64,000 nucleotides of DNA from Oleispirillum sp963668495 (GCA_963668495.1 OY764545.1:2418001-2482000), one strand, 5' to 3'. Shown: positions 53,223 through 62,998, counted from the stretch's first letter. Notes: generated by a model from the sequence alone, not told the origin. Made by a program: numbers and translations.

Positions 53223-54338
53223 TTATTCCGTGTCTTGCACCGCCTGCACCATACGCAAAGCCTGAACCGTTTCCGGCACATCATGCACACGGACGATATT
53301 GGCACCGGAACGCACTCCCTGCACTGCCAAAGCCAAACTGCCCGGCACACGCTGCTGTGGCGGGATATCGCCGCAAACATGCTGGATTAGGCTTTTGCGC
53401 GACACCCCAAGGAGCACAGGAAGCCCCAAACCACGATAAATGCCAAGCCACCGCATGATCGACAGGTTGTGATCCATGGTCTTGCCAAAGCCAATCCCCG
53501 GATCAACGCACAAACGTGATCGATCAATTCCCGCTGCCTCACACGCAGCAACCCGTTCACGCAAATAGTCAAACACATCAAACGGAGCAAAAGCATAATC
53601 CGGGCTGTGCTGCATGGTTTGCGGTTCGCCCTGCATGTGCATCAAAATCACCCCGGCATCACAGGATGCAGCCACACGCATGGCATCTGCATCACCAGTC
53701 AGGGCCGTCACATCATTAATAATCCTCGCCCCACAGGACACAGCAAATGCCATGGTCGCCGCGTTGCGAGTATCAATGGATACACAAATGCCTTTGTTCG
53801 CCAAGGCACGAACCACTGGCTCAATCCTGCGGATTTCCTCATCAACCGGGACTGTTTCCGCTCCCGGACGTGTGGACTCTCCGCCCACATCAATGATCCG
53901 GGCTCCGGCTTCGACCATGCTCAAGGCAGCCGCGATGGCATCCTCAGCTGCATAGTGTTCGCCTTGGTTGGAAAAACTGTCAGGCGTTGCGTTGACAATC
54001 CCCATAACAATCGGGGCATTCATATCCATCCCGGCGAATGTCGGCAATGGAGCCTGCAACGCATTCAGAATCTCATCCGCCGTATCGTGCAGGCCACGCG
54101 CTTCCTTCACATTCAGATGATACGCATTCAGGCTATCACGGGTACGGGCAGCCATATGAACACTAGAGAAGGCTTGCCCGAATTGTGCCAACGGCACGGC
54201 ACGATCTGCCGACAACAATCCGGCGGCAAAAGGACCGGAAACAATTTCCGCAGGCATCAGATAAAGCTGGGCAGAACTGGACAAAGCAATACCCAGCTTA
54301 GGAGCTGGGTATCGCAGTGCTTGAGTATGGTTATCCAT
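53223..54338 (-). CDS. folP: dihydropteroate synthase (with N-terminal extension)
   Basis: Condenses p-aminobenzoate with hydroxymethyldihydropterin diphosphate in folate synthesis; sulfonamide target. Catalytic core from about residue 105: MGIVNATPDSFS, GGESTRPGA, DPGIGFGKT, GVSRKS and RVHDV. The preceding ~105 residues form an extension not found in E. coli FolP (282 residues total there), seen in many alphaproteobacteria and of unknown role. The ATG at 54338 is chosen over 54350 because GAGAG precedes it. The ribosome site is weak. Confidence 0.93.
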   Translation of the reverse strand: MDNHTQALRYPAPKLGIALSSSAQLYLMPAEIVSGPFAAGLLSADRAVPLAQFGQAFSSVHMAARTRDSLNAYHLNVKEARGLHDTADEILNALQAPLPTFAGMDMNAPIVMGIVNATPDSFSNQGEHYAAEDAIAAALSMVEAGARIIDVGGESTRPGAETVPVDEEIRRIEPVVRALANKGICVSIDTRNAATMAFAVSCGARIINDVTALTGDADAMRVAASCDAGVILMHMQGEPQTMQHSPDYAFAPFDVFDYLRERVAACEAAGIDRSRLCVDPGIGFGKTMDHNLSIMRWLGIYRGLGLPVLLGVSRKSLIQHVCGDIPPQQRVPGSLALAVQGVRSGANIVRVHDVPETVQALRMVQAVQDTE

Positions 54339-54383
54339 AAATACTCTCACAGATGTTTCAATCAGTCAGACAAGGACCTTGCA

Positions 54384-56309
54384 TCAGGCAGTGGGCTGAT
54401 CATCCGATGCCGCCGGAGCCTCCGGCGCATCTTCCCCCGGAGCCGATGTCGGCACAGAAGAGCGACGTTCGCGGCGTGAACCGGACTGTGCAGGGTCTTT
54501 GCGCACAATGGTTTCACCAGCCAACAAAGCTTTGATCTCAGCACCACTCAGGGTTTCGAATTCCAGCAATCCCTGTGCAATGATTTCCAGCTTGTCATTC
54601 TGTTCGGTCAGAATTTTGCGGGCTGCAGCATCCCCGGCATCGACAATACGACGAATTTCCTCGTCCACTTTGCGCGCGGTATCATCGGAAATGTTTTTGT
54701 TCCGAGTGACGGAATGACCAAGGAACACTTCCTGATCCGGTTCCTCGTACGCCAGCGGGCCAAGATCGCTCATCCCCCATTGCGTGACCATGTGGCGCGC
54801 CATGGATGTTGCCATGCGGATATCCTGTTGCGCACCATTGGTAACTTTATCCGGGCCAAAGGTAATGATCTCTGCCAAACGACCTGCCATTGCCACGGCA
54901 ATACGAGCCTCAAGGAACTCCTTGGACATGCTGTAACGGTCTTTTTCCGGCAGCCCCATCACCAGCCCCATAGCTCGACCACGCGGGATGATGGTTGCCT
55001 TGTGAATCGGGTCGGATACAGCATAGCTCAACTGTACCAGCGCGTGTCCGGCTTCATGGTATGCGGTCAGGCGTTTTTCCTCATCCGTCAGAACCATGGA
55101 GCGGCGTTCCGCACCCATCATCACTTTGTCTTTGGCTTCCTCAAAGTCCGCCATCGTCACAACCCGTTTGGAGCGGCGAGCCGCCAGCAACGCGGCTTCG
55201 TTACACAGGTTCGCAAGATCAGCACCAGAGAAACCGGGCGTACCACGGGCAATGACTTTCGGGTCCACATCCGGGCCCAAGGCAATCTTTGCCATATGCA
55301 CGCGAACGATTTGCTCACGCCCTGAAACATCCGGGTTCGGCACATGCACCTGACGGTCAAAACGACCGGGACGCAGCAAAGCCGGGTCCAGAACATCGGG
55401 ACGGTTGGTTGCCGCGATCAGGATAACCCCTTCCGTGGATTCAAAACCGTCCATCTCCACCAGCAACTGGTTAAGAGTTTGTTCGCGTTCATCGTTACCG
55501 CCGCCAAGACCTGCGCCGCGATGGCGACCAACAGCATCGATTTCGTCGATGAAGATAATGCACGGTGCGTTTTTCTTGCCTTGTTCGAACATGTCACGAA
55601 CACGGGAAGCACCCACACCCACAAACATTTCCACAAAGTCTGAACCGGAAATGGTGAAAAACGGAACATTGGCTTCACCCGCAATCGCACGAGCCAACAG
55701 GGTTTTACCCGTACCGGGCGGACCAACCAACAGTGCGCCTTTCGGAATTTTGCCGCCAAGACGTTGGAATTTCTGAGGATCACGCAGAAACTCGACAACT
55801 TCTTCCAGTTCTTCCTTGGCTTCGTCGATCCCTGCGACATCCTGGAATGTGACGCGGCCCTGATGCTCGGTCAAAAGCTTCGCACGGGATTTACCAAACC
55901 CCATGGCCTTACCACCCGCACCGCCTTGCATTTGGCGCATCAGATAAATCCAGACACCAATCAACAGCAGCATCGGGAACCAAGAGATCAGGATACTCCA
56001 GAAACCGGGTGTCGGTTCTGGCACGGGTTCCGCGTTGATGATAACGCCGGAGCCACGGAGATTAGGCACCAAATCCGGGTCAGCCGGAGCATAGGTGGAA
56101 AACTTTTCACCGCTTTGCTTCTGACCATAGACCTGACGGCCCTGAATGGTGACAGAACGCACGGAGCCCTGTTCGACCAAGTTCATAAAGTCGGAATAAG
56201 CCACCGTATTGGTGTTCGGTGCAGTATCGGTATCTTGGAATTCGCTGAATACAGCCAGCAACAGAATGCCGATCAAGACCCACAGCGCGATATTTTTACC
56301 AAAGTTCAA
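54384..56309 (-). CDS. ftsH: ATP-dependent zinc metalloprotease FtsH
   Basis: Membrane AAA+ protease that degrades membrane and regulatory proteins, including RpoH in many bacteria. 641 residues: helix 1 (about 7-21), periplasmic domain (to about 100), helix 2 (about 103-124), Walker A GPPGTGKT (196-203), Walker B IIFIDEID, arginine-finger region, and the zinc motif HEAGH (418-422). The C-terminal tail is Pro/Ser/Ala rich. The start codon is TTG at 56309 with AAGGGA eight bases upstream; it encodes the family-typical N-terminus NFGKNIALWVLIG, and no in-frame ATG fits. Confidence 0.96.
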   Translation of the reverse strand: MNFGKNIALWVLIGILLLAVFSEFQDTDTAPNTNTVAYSDFMNLVEQGSVRSVTIQGRQVYGQKQSGEKFSTYAPADPDLVPNLRGSGVIINAEPVPEPTPGFWSILISWFPMLLLIGVWIYLMRQMQGGAGGKAMGFGKSRAKLLTEHQGRVTFQDVAGIDEAKEELEEVVEFLRDPQKFQRLGGKIPKGALLVGPPGTGKTLLARAIAGEANVPFFTISGSDFVEMFVGVGASRVRDMFEQGKKNAPCIIFIDEIDAVGRHRGAGLGGGNDEREQTLNQLLVEMDGFESTEGVILIAATNRPDVLDPALLRPGRFDRQVHVPNPDVSGREQIVRVHMAKIALGPDVDPKVIARGTPGFSGADLANLCNEAALLAARRSKRVVTMADFEEAKDKVMMGAERRSMVLTDEEKRLTAYHEAGHALVQLSYAVSDPIHKATIIPRGRAMGLVMGLPEKDRYSMSKEFLEARIAVAMAGRLAEIITFGPDKVTNGAQQDIRMATSMARHMVTQWGMSDLGPLAYEEPDQEVFLGHSVTRNKNISDDTARKVDEEIRRIVDAGDAAARKILTEQNDKLEIIAQGLLEFETLSGAEIKALLAGETIVRKDPAQSGSRRERRSSVPTSAPGEDAPEAPAASDDQPTA

Positions 56310-56373
56310 GGCAGGAATCCCTTGTTAGAAACCTCAAGTCCCAACACAGACATATTCTGTGTCAGGGGATACT

Positions 56374-57726
56374 CTACGAGATAATGCTTGTCCCCAAAGG
56401 CGCAAGCCACTGGTGACAATATGTCAGACTTTGCGGCGGAGAAAACCGCATTTTTATGCTTTTTCCGCCATCTGGCGTGCAATCATAGCCCAGTACCGGG
56501 GCAAGACAACCATCAACCGCAGCTTTTTGTATCGGAACGGTCCGAATCAGGGAACGGCTGGGGGTATTTTCGCCTCGGCTATGACCATCCAGCCATGCGT
56601 GCAGAGTACGAACCTCCGCATGAGTATCGGGGTATTTTAAATCACCGCTGCCGCCACAGAATCGCCCATCCCATTTCACAGCATCGTGGCGAATATTTTC
56701 AACCCGGCCAACTTCCCGCATAACTTGAACGCCACCACGCCGGGCACGCAATACGCAACCTGCCAGTGTCACGGCCTCCGATCCATGCAGGACTGTTTCC
56801 TCAATACGAGCAAGTGCAGTCGTAACAGGGGCATAAACCCGACCACCAACGGCCTGAAGCACGCGAGCAAGGCACAATTGCCTCAGATCTTGGTCGACTG
56901 CAATGCTCCACATGTCGCGATCGATCCATGCCCACCCCAATGGCGAAAAGCGAACATAGCGCACGACAATTTCCGCCAAACCGCTTTCCATCTCTCGACG
57001 ATCGCATTGACTACGTCGCACATCGGCATCAAGCGACCGAATAGCCTGTTGTGTTTTTTGCATCAGATCCTGCCGCACCCGCACCCGCTCATAGGATCGG
57101 GATTGGTTACTCGGGTCCTCGATCCATGGCTGACCAAGGACGCGACACACAGTTTCCAAGTCAGCTTTTGTAAGTTGCAACACAGGGCGCAATAGGCGGC
57201 ACGACTGCCTATACGTTACAGCCGCCATTCCAGCGAGGCCAAGGCCAAGGCCTTTTCCACGCATTTTCCGCATCACAACTGTTTCTCGCTGATCGTCGGC
57301 ATGATGGGCAACAAGGACATGCAACGCCCCGAGGCGCTCGGCTTCGCGGTCCAACAAATCATAACGCGCCTCACGCGCAGCGGATTGAATGCCTGAGGTC
57401 GGTTTGTCACCCTGCCAGCACACGGTAGAATGGGAAACACCGTAAGGCCGCAACCATTTCTCGACCTGCAGAGCTTCTGCGGCAGCTTCGTGCCTTAACC
57501 CATGATCAACGGTCACCGCATGAACGCGACCACCATTAGCCTCTGCCCATTTTTGCGCCATCAAGCACAGGGCGAGGCTATCCGCACCGCCGGAGACAGC
57601 GACCATAAGCAATGGCGTGGCTTCAAAGCCGCCAACGTGTTCCATGGCTTGAGAAAACACTGCATAAATCTGAGCAACGTTAGTTTGTGACCAAGGATCA
57701 TCGACATATGCCTGACTTACGGGCAC
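56374..57726 (-). CDS. tilS: tRNA(Ile)-lysidine synthase
   Basis: Converts C34 of tRNA-Ile(CAU) to lysidine. 450 residues with the PP-loop VSGGADSLAL near residue 44 and a following VDHGLR. C-terminal part less conserved. The GTG start at 57726 overlaps the cpoB stop by ten bases, with AAGGAG six bases upstream, so cpoB and tilS are coupled. It is the usual neighbour of ftsH. Confidence 0.93.
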   Translation of the reverse strand: MPVSQAYVDDPWSQTNVAQIYAVFSQAMEHVGGFEATPLLMVAVSGGADSLALCLMAQKWAEANGGRVHAVTVDHGLRHEAAAEALQVEKWLRPYGVSHSTVCWQGDKPTSGIQSAAREARYDLLDREAERLGALHVLVAHHADDQRETVVMRKMRGKGLGLGLAGMAAVTYRQSCRLLRPVLQLTKADLETVCRVLGQPWIEDPSNQSRSYERVRVRQDLMQKTQQAIRSLDADVRRSQCDRREMESGLAEIVVRYVRFSPLGWAWIDRDMWSIAVDQDLRQLCLARVLQAVGGRVYAPVTTALARIEETVLHGSEAVTLAGCVLRARRGGVQVMREVGRVENIRHDAVKWDGRFCGGSGDLKYPDTHAEVRTLHAWLDGHSRGENTPSRSLIRTVPIQKAAVDGCLAPVLGYDCTPDGGKSIKMRFSPPQSLTYCHQWLAPLGTSIIS

Positions 57727-58655
57727 TTCAGCTCCTTACGGGCTGTCTGGGCAAGCTGAACAATCACCTTGGAACTATTGGGATATTCCTTCAGCAACTG
57801 ACCATACGCAGCGCATGACTGCTGTTCCTTGCCCAACTTACGCATACTGAAGCCAAGCTTAAGCAAGCTATCCGGGGCTTTCGGACTTTTGCGATAGGAT
57901 TTGTAAGCATCAGCAAACGTCACGGCGGCTTTTTCAAATTGCCCGCGAACGTAATAGGTCTCGCCAAGCCAATAGCTGGCATTCCCCGCCAAGGCATGAT
58001 CTTTGTGATTGGTCAGAAACGCGGAAAAGGCAGCTTCCGCCCCCGGATAATCGCCTTTTTGCAAAACGCGGAACGCCGCATTGTAATCTTCACGCGGATC
58101 ACCGGATGGTTTTGCCTCTGTCGGGATGGTCAGCTTCGGCACCGAATTCCCATCAGCAGTAGGCTGCGGCGGTACTGGCGGCGTCAGAATGACCTTACTA
58201 TCAGACTGATTTGCCGCAGGTGGAACCAACTGTGAAGATGGATCTCCGGCTTTGGTTGCCGTTGGGTCCTTCCCTTCCAGACGCTGCAAACGGAAATCAA
58301 TATCCGCATTCATTCTGTCCATACGTTCCTTATTCTGCTGAATTTGGAACATCAGGGTTTCGACCTGTCCGGTTAAGTCACGAATTTGCTCTTCCAACTC
58401 GCCGACCTTGACCACGGCAGAAGAAGGCTTGGACGAAGACGGTGCTACGGTTGCGGAGGGGCCACCATCTACCTGTGAACGATAAATCTGACGTTGCAGA
58501 ACCATTAAATCACGTTCAATGCGTTCCAAACGGCTGGACAAACCGGCGGCATCGTCTGCCTGCGCGGTACTTACTCCGGGCACTACATACCCAGCGACCA
58601 GAACCACCAAGGCAGTTGTCCCCATCACCAATTTGCGCAGTGTCAGTTTATCCAT
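57717..58655 (-). CDS. cpoB: Tol-Pal cell division coordinator CpoB (YbgF)
   Basis: Periplasmic TPR protein of the Tol-Pal system. 312 residues: signal peptide (about 1-32, GTTALVVLVAGYVV, cleavage near AQA), coiled coil at about 38-125 (trimerisation region), Pro-rich linker, then C-terminal TPR repeats (YNAAFRVLQKGDYPGAEAAFSAFL, then YWLGETYYVRGQFEKAAVTF). The ATG at 58655 is preceded by AGGTAGGT. The long frame to 58724 adds a cysteine-rich non-signal leader and was not used. Confidence 0.92.
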   Translation of the reverse strand: MDKLTLRKLVMGTTALVVLVAGYVVPGVSTAQADDAAGLSSRLERIERDLMVLQRQIYRSQVDGGPSATVAPSSSKPSSAVVKVGELEEQIRDLTGQVETLMFQIQQNKERMDRMNADIDFRLQRLEGKDPTATKAGDPSSQLVPPAANQSDSKVILTPPVPPQPTADGNSVPKLTIPTEAKPSGDPREDYNAAFRVLQKGDYPGAEAAFSAFLTNHKDHALAGNASYWLGETYYVRGQFEKAAVTFADAYKSYRKSPKAPDSLLKLGFSMRKLGKEQQSCAAYGQLLKEYPNSSKVIVQLAQTARKELKCP

Positions 58656-58707
58656 CAGACCTACCTCACATGAAATTCCAATAAAATCGAACGCAGCCTT
58701 ACAAACG

Positions 58708-58764
58708 CAAAACACCCGCCGCACGCCGCCCCGAACAGGGCAGGACGAGGATCGGCGGGTGTTT
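58708..58764 (-). terminator. terminator-like hairpin between pal and cpoB
   Basis: AAACACCCGCCG and CGGCGGGTGTTT pair over twelve bases around a long GC-rich loop, with a short T run on the minus strand. It would partly separate the abundant pal message from cpoB-tilS. Confidence 0.75.
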
Positions 58765-58786
58765 GATCTTGACCGGAAGACCGATC

Positions 58787-59269
58787 TTATTCAGCAACAA
58801 CCGTCACAGAACGACGGTTTTGAGCCCAAGCCATTTCGTTGGAACCCATAACTGCCGGGCGTTCCTTGCCATAGGACACAACGGTCATACGGTCTTCTGC
58901 AACGCCTTGAGCTTTCAGGAATTGCATGACGGAGTTCGCACGACGCTCACCCAGACCCAAGTTGTACTCACGTGTACCGCGTTCGTCAGCGTGACCTTCG
59001 ACGGTAACGTTCACAGACGGGTTAGCAGCCAACCATGCAGCCTGAGCCATCAGAGTTTTGACAGCGGCTTCATCAAGGTCGGAGCGGTCAAACGCAAAGA
59101 ACACACGGTCTTTGGTATTTGCAACGAAATCAGCCTGGCTGCCAGCAACCGGAGCCGATGCGGTGGACCCATTGCCTGCACCAGTTGCGTCACCACCTTC
59201 TTGCGGACCAGATGCACAAGCCGCGAGAAGCAGGCTACCTGCGACCACACTCAAAAAACGAATCTTCAT
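58787..59269 (-). CDS. pal: peptidoglycan-associated lipoprotein Pal
   Basis: Outer-membrane lipoprotein binding peptidoglycan and TolB. 160 residues: signal peptide with lipobox LLAAC, then a short linker, then an OmpA-like domain with VTVEGHADERGTREYNLGLGERRA, the diaminopimelate-binding region. The start MKIRFLSVVAG fits a lipoprotein signal. It has its own promoter about 120 bases upstream, as well as read-through from tolB. Confidence 0.96.
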   Translation of the reverse strand: MKIRFLSVVAGSLLLAACASGPQEGGDATGAGNGSTASAPVAGSQADFVANTKDRVFFAFDRSDLDEAAVKTLMAQAAWLAANPSVNVTVEGHADERGTREYNLGLGERRANSVMQFLKAQGVAEDRMTVVSYGKERPAVMGSNEMAWAQNRRSVTVVAE

Positions 59270-59386
59270 GTCTTCATCTCCACATTCGGGATGTCATAAA
59301 TCAAACGGCCACGCGGCTTCGACACGACCGACGAAAAAACGCACAAGCTGCGTACATTAATACGTCATCTGCGCCTAGACCGCCAT

Positions 59387-59415
59387 AGAATAATCTGAAA
59401 TCACTCAAAGTGTAA
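59387..59415 (-). promoter_or_regulatory. candidate promoter of pal
   Basis: On the minus strand TTACAC and TATTCT are separated by exactly 17 bases, about 118 bases before the pal start. Confidence 0.45.
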
Positions 59416-59462
59416 CCGTCTAATGTGCGGTTTTTGCAACACTTAGTGCGATTCTGCGGTTT

Positions 59463-60839
59463 TTACGGCAGTAAGGGCGACCATGCCGGGTCAGAAGCCT
59501 GAACCGGAGTCACAATCCGTTGCTCATTGTATCCGGTCAGATCGACGCTATAGATATACGACGTTCCGCCCAGCCCCTGATTATTGGCCCGAGTCTGACG
59601 GAAATACATCAACACTCGTCCATTTGGCGCCCATGTCGGGGCTTCCACAAGGTAGCCGTTGGCCAACAGGCGTTCACCACTGCCATCGGGACGCATCACA
59701 CCGATATAGAAACTGCCCCGCAGGATTTTGGTAAAGGCAATAAAGTCACCACGCGGCGACCAAACCGGCGTTGCATAGCGGCCTTCCCCATAGCTGATGC
59801 GACGGACATTACGACCGTCAGCATCCATGACATAGAGTTGCTGATTGCCGCCGCGATCAGAGTTGAACGTGATTTGTTTGCCATCGGGGGAATAGGACGG
59901 TGACGTATCAATGGCACCGGACCGGGTCAAACGTCGTTGCTCACGCGTTTTCAGATCCATGGTATAGATATCGGTACGCCCATCTTTCGCCATACTCATG
60001 ATGACTTTGTTGCCATCAGGAGAGAAACGGGGCGCGAATGTCATTCCCGGGAAATCGCCCAACCGCTCCCGCCGTCCCGTTTCAATGTCATACAGGTATA
60101 CCCGCGGAACCTTGTTGTAATAGGACATATAGGTAATGGTCTGGGTGGATGGGGAAAAACGTGGGGTCAGCACCAAGTCCGCACCATTGGTCAAAAAGTG
60201 ATGATTGGCCCCATCCTGATCCATGATTGCCAGTCGTTTGACCCGTTTGGTTTGTGGACCGGTTTCCGCCACATAGACAATGCGCGTATCAAAATAGCCA
60301 CTTTCACCGGTCAGCCGTTCATAAACCGTATCTGAAATCAGGTGCGCAATGCGCCGCCAGTTGTTGGTTTCCGTCACGAAGGTCCGCGCCTTCATGTGCT
60401 GCATGGCAAAAATATCCCACAACCGGAATTCCACGCGCAAACGCCCATCAGGCTCAATCAGTGTTCGCCCCTGAATCAGCGCCTGCGCATTGATCGCCTG
60501 CCAATCGGGGAAACGCGGCTGCGCATTCATATCCAGTGAACGCTGGATAAAGGCGTTGCGATCAATCCCACGAATCAAGCCAGAGCGTTCAAGGTCGGCC
60601 TGAACCACATTGGCGATATTCTCGCCAATATCTTCGGCCCGAGGCGTTGTCCCTTCAAAAAGCGGGATCGCAACCGGAATTGGCTCCACGTTGCCCCGTG
60701 TAATATCAATCTGAAGCTCGGCACGGGCGGCAGTCACCTGCGCCATGACAGCCATCATTACGCATAAAGAGTATGCGGCAAAACGGGTGATCCATTCATT
60801 TCCACGGGTGAGCAACATGGGGCTAACATCCTGTTTCAT
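59463..60839 (-). CDS. tolB: Tol-Pal system beta-propeller protein TolB
   Basis: Periplasmic protein linking Pal and TolA. 458 residues: signal peptide (about 1-42, ending near AARA), N-terminal TolB domain (ELQIDITRGNVEPIPVAIP) and a six-bladed propeller with repeated F/Y-SPDGK motifs such as FAPRFSPDGNKVIM and TSPSYSPDGKQITF. Two starts are possible, 60839 and the Met at codon 8. The signal sequence works with either. Downstream 193 bases precede pal. Confidence 0.95.
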   Translation of the reverse strand: MKQDVSPMLLTRGNEWITRFAAYSLCVMMAVMAQVTAARAELQIDITRGNVEPIPVAIPLFEGTTPRAEDIGENIANVVQADLERSGLIRGIDRNAFIQRSLDMNAQPRFPDWQAINAQALIQGRTLIEPDGRLRVEFRLWDIFAMQHMKARTFVTETNNWRRIAHLISDTVYERLTGESGYFDTRIVYVAETGPQTKRVKRLAIMDQDGANHHFLTNGADLVLTPRFSPSTQTITYMSYYNKVPRVYLYDIETGRRERLGDFPGMTFAPRFSPDGNKVIMSMAKDGRTDIYTMDLKTREQRRLTRSGAIDTSPSYSPDGKQITFNSDRGGNQQLYVMDADGRNVRRISYGEGRYATPVWSPRGDFIAFTKILRGSFYIGVMRPDGSGERLLANGYLVEAPTWAPNGRVLMYFRQTRANNQGLGGTSYIYSVDLTGYNEQRIVTPVQASDPAWSPLLP

Positions 60840-60860
60840 AAGAGTATCCGTGTAGTCATC

Positions 60861-61817
60861 TTAAAGACGATCCTTAGGGCTGAACGTCAGACTGACATCA
60901 CGCCAGACGTCAAATTTCTTCGGTGGCGCCTTAATCGGGCTTGCCATAAATACGGCGCGCAAAGCACTTTCCGCAAGGGAGCGGAACGCAGGGTCACGAA
61001 CCATTCGCCCTTGATCCACAATATCTGCCCGGCGGACCGTGCCATCGGAATTAAAGCTGACCTTGATCACGATCTGCATTTCCAACGCGCCGGCCTTACC
61101 CGGATCCACGTTCCAGAAGCGTTCAATCTGCGCCCGGATCATGTCGATTTCGCTCAGGGTTAACTTGTCACCAAAGCCCTGACGATCACGCGAAATTGCC
61201 GCCGCATCCACCGCATTTGGCGTACCGGTCTTACTGCCGGAAGCCTGCCCAGTATCTTGCGGAACATCCTTGCGCAATTTCTCCACAGACGCCATCAAAT
61301 CATCAAAAGACGGTTGCGGTTTTGGCGTGATTTTCGGCTTCGGCTTAGACGGTTGTTTCGCCTGAGGCTTGATCTCCGGTTTTGGTTTTGGCTCCGGCTT
61401 CGGCTGAGGCTTTGGTTCCGGTTTCGGTTCTGGTTTTTTCGGCGCAGGTTTTGGGGCCGGTTTTGGCTCCGGCTTCGGTGGAATAACCGCAGCCTTTGGC
61501 GGCACTGGCTTCGGCGCGGGCGTTGGCTCTGGTTTTGGCTCCGGCTTCGGTGCAGGTTTCGGCTTCGGCTGAGGCTTGGGTTCGGGCTTGGGTTCCGGTT
61601 TGGGCTTCTCCTGCCCCTTCGGCTTACCGACAGCTTCAGCCTTTGGCAAAGATGTGGTTTCAGCGATTTGCACCTTGCTGAGATCGACAATCAGCAAACG
61701 CTCGGTCGGCTTCGGTGGGTCACTTTTCAGGTACGGCATGCCGAAGTACCCCGCGCAAATAAACGCAAGGTGCAAAACAACTGAGTAAATAAGCTCCCGC
61801 CGCATACTGAAACGCAC
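60861..61817 (-). CDS. tolA: Tol-Pal inner-membrane protein TolA
   Basis: Spans the periplasm from TolQR to Pal/TolB. 318 residues: N-terminal helix (about 8-28), then a Lys-Pro-Glu-Pro low-complexity region (about 65-165) where E. coli has an Ala-rich helix, and a C-terminal TolA/TonB domain (about 210-310, RAQIERFWNVDP and VIKVSFNSDGTVRRADIV). The Pro-Lys stretch likely forms an extended polyproline rod. It starts from MRFSMRRELIYSVVLH. Confidence 0.92.
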   Translation of the reverse strand: MRFSMRRELIYSVVLHLAFICAGYFGMPYLKSDPPKPTERLLIVDLSKVQIAETTSLPKAEAVGKPKGQEKPKPEPKPEPKPQPKPKPAPKPEPKPEPTPAPKPVPPKAAVIPPKPEPKPAPKPAPKKPEPKPEPKPQPKPEPKPKPEIKPQAKQPSKPKPKITPKPQPSFDDLMASVEKLRKDVPQDTGQASGSKTGTPNAVDAAAISRDRQGFGDKLTLSEIDMIRAQIERFWNVDPGKAGALEMQIVIKVSFNSDGTVRRADIVDQGRMVRDPAFRSLAESALRAVFMASPIKAPPKKFDVWRDVSLTFSPKDRL

Positions 61818-61826
61818 TCCCGACCG

Positions 61827-62291
61827 TTAGCCTTTCGGCTTTGTCTTGGCGCGCGGCGTTTCCCCCGTGCCTGTTTCCAAACCAACCTTTTCGATACCGG
61901 CATCTTTCAACGCCTGCATCACGCCCATAACGGCACCATAGGCTGCACTGGTATCACCACTGATAACAACGCCAAGCTCTGCATTGGCCTGACGCATTGC
62001 AATCACCCGACCAACCAAAGTCGGCATATCCACAGCATCAGTACCCAAATAGACGTTGCCTTCCACATCCACGGAAATCCGCAGAGCCTTGTTGGCATCG
62101 GTCAGCACCTGATTCCCGCCTTTAGGCAGGTCCAAAGGAATACCCGTGGTCATCAACGGAGCCGCAACCATAAAGATCACCAACAGCACCAACATCACAT
62201 CCACCATGGGCGTGACGTTAATTTCTGACATTGGGCGGGTTTTACGACGGGACGAGCGTTGACGACGCCCACCGGATGTGGACATAGCCAT
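61827..62291 (-). CDS. tolR: Tol-Pal inner-membrane protein TolR
   Basis: ExbD-like proton-channel partner. 154 residues: basic N-terminus, one helix (about 30-48) with the functional Asp in MSEINVTPMVDVMLVLL, and a periplasmic domain. Two start codons, 62291 and 62285, both follow AAGG-type sites; I keep the first. It starts three bases after tolQ ends. Confidence 0.94.
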   Translation of the reverse strand: MAMSTSGGRRQRSSRRKTRPMSEINVTPMVDVMLVLLVIFMVAAPLMTTGIPLDLPKGGNQVLTDANKALRISVDVEGNVYLGTDAVDMPTLVGRVIAMRQANAELGVVISGDTSAAYGAVMGVMQALKDAGIEKVGLETGTGETPRAKTKPKG

Positions 62292-62293
62292 CC

Positions 62294-62998
62294 TTAGCGC
62301 CTTTCATCCAACTGCCGGGAAACAATGGCGGAAAACTCGCTGGAAAAAATATCCAGACGTTTGGCATACCGGTCAATATCCGACGACAGCTTATTGTAGG
62401 CAATCACCGCCGGAATAGCCGCAACAAGGCCAAGTGCCGTTGCAAACAATGCCTCTGCAATACCCGGGGCAACCACTGCCAGCGACGTGTTTTTGCTGAG
62501 ACCAATGGCATGGAAACTGTTCATAATCCCCCAGACGGTCCCAAACAAACCGACAAACGGAGCCACAGAACCCGTTGATGCCAAAAAGCTCATACGGGCT
62601 TCAACCTTTTCCAGTTCCTTTTCGCTGGTAATTTGCATGACCCGTTCGATCCGCTGGGTCAAGGATGTCCGCAGGGTTGCGGCTTCCGTCCGGGTGCGGT
62701 CGATGGAACGCTGCCATTCCCGCATTGCCGCCACAAACACGGCACTCATCGGGTCTTTAGCACTGCGACCAACACTTTCGTACAAATCATCCAACGGCTC
62801 ACCGGACCAGAATTTTTCCTCAAACCGTTTGGCAAGGCGATTTAATGCCGACAACAGCCGCACTTTTTCAAAAACAATCGCCCACGACCAAATCGAGGCA
62901 CCGATCAAGGCCAGCATCACTGACTTCACCACCCAGTCGGCCTGCAAAAACAGGGCAATCATCGACAAATCGGTTTGCGCTTCCATACCGCTGCTCAC
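62294..62998 (-). CDS. tolQ: Tol-Pal inner-membrane protein TolQ
   Basis: ExbB-like motor subunit. 234 residues, three helices at about 21-41, 142-162 and 180-200, with the family segments SVAPFVGLFGTVWGIMNSF and APGIAEALFATALGLVAAIPAV. The GTG start overlaps the ybgC stop (GTGA); an ATG four codons later is an alternative. Confidence 0.94.
   Translation of the reverse strand: MSSGMEAQTDLSMIALFLQADWVVKSVMLALIGASIWSWAIVFEKVRLLSALNRLAKRFEEKFWSGEPLDDLYESVGRSAKDPMSAVFVAAMREWQRSIDRTRTEAATLRTSLTQRIERVMQITSEKELEKVEARMSFLASTGSVAPFVGLFGTVWGIMNSFHAIGLSKNTSLAVVAPGIAEALFATALGLVAAIPAVIAYNKLSSDIDRYAKRLDIFSSEFSAIVSRQLDERR

Noticed and set aside
53607..54479. 290-codon antisense frame across folP
   Set aside because: Opposite a certain gene; translation rich in Arg/His/Ser without domain features.
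61320..61625. Possible CRISPR or tandem-repeat array
   Set aside because: The repetition is in-frame codon repetition for KPEP units in tolA, without unique spacers.
61257..61784. 175-codon frame rich in Arg, Leu, Trp and Phe opposite tolA
   Set aside because: It is only the complement of the Lys-Pro-Glu repeat coding sequence.
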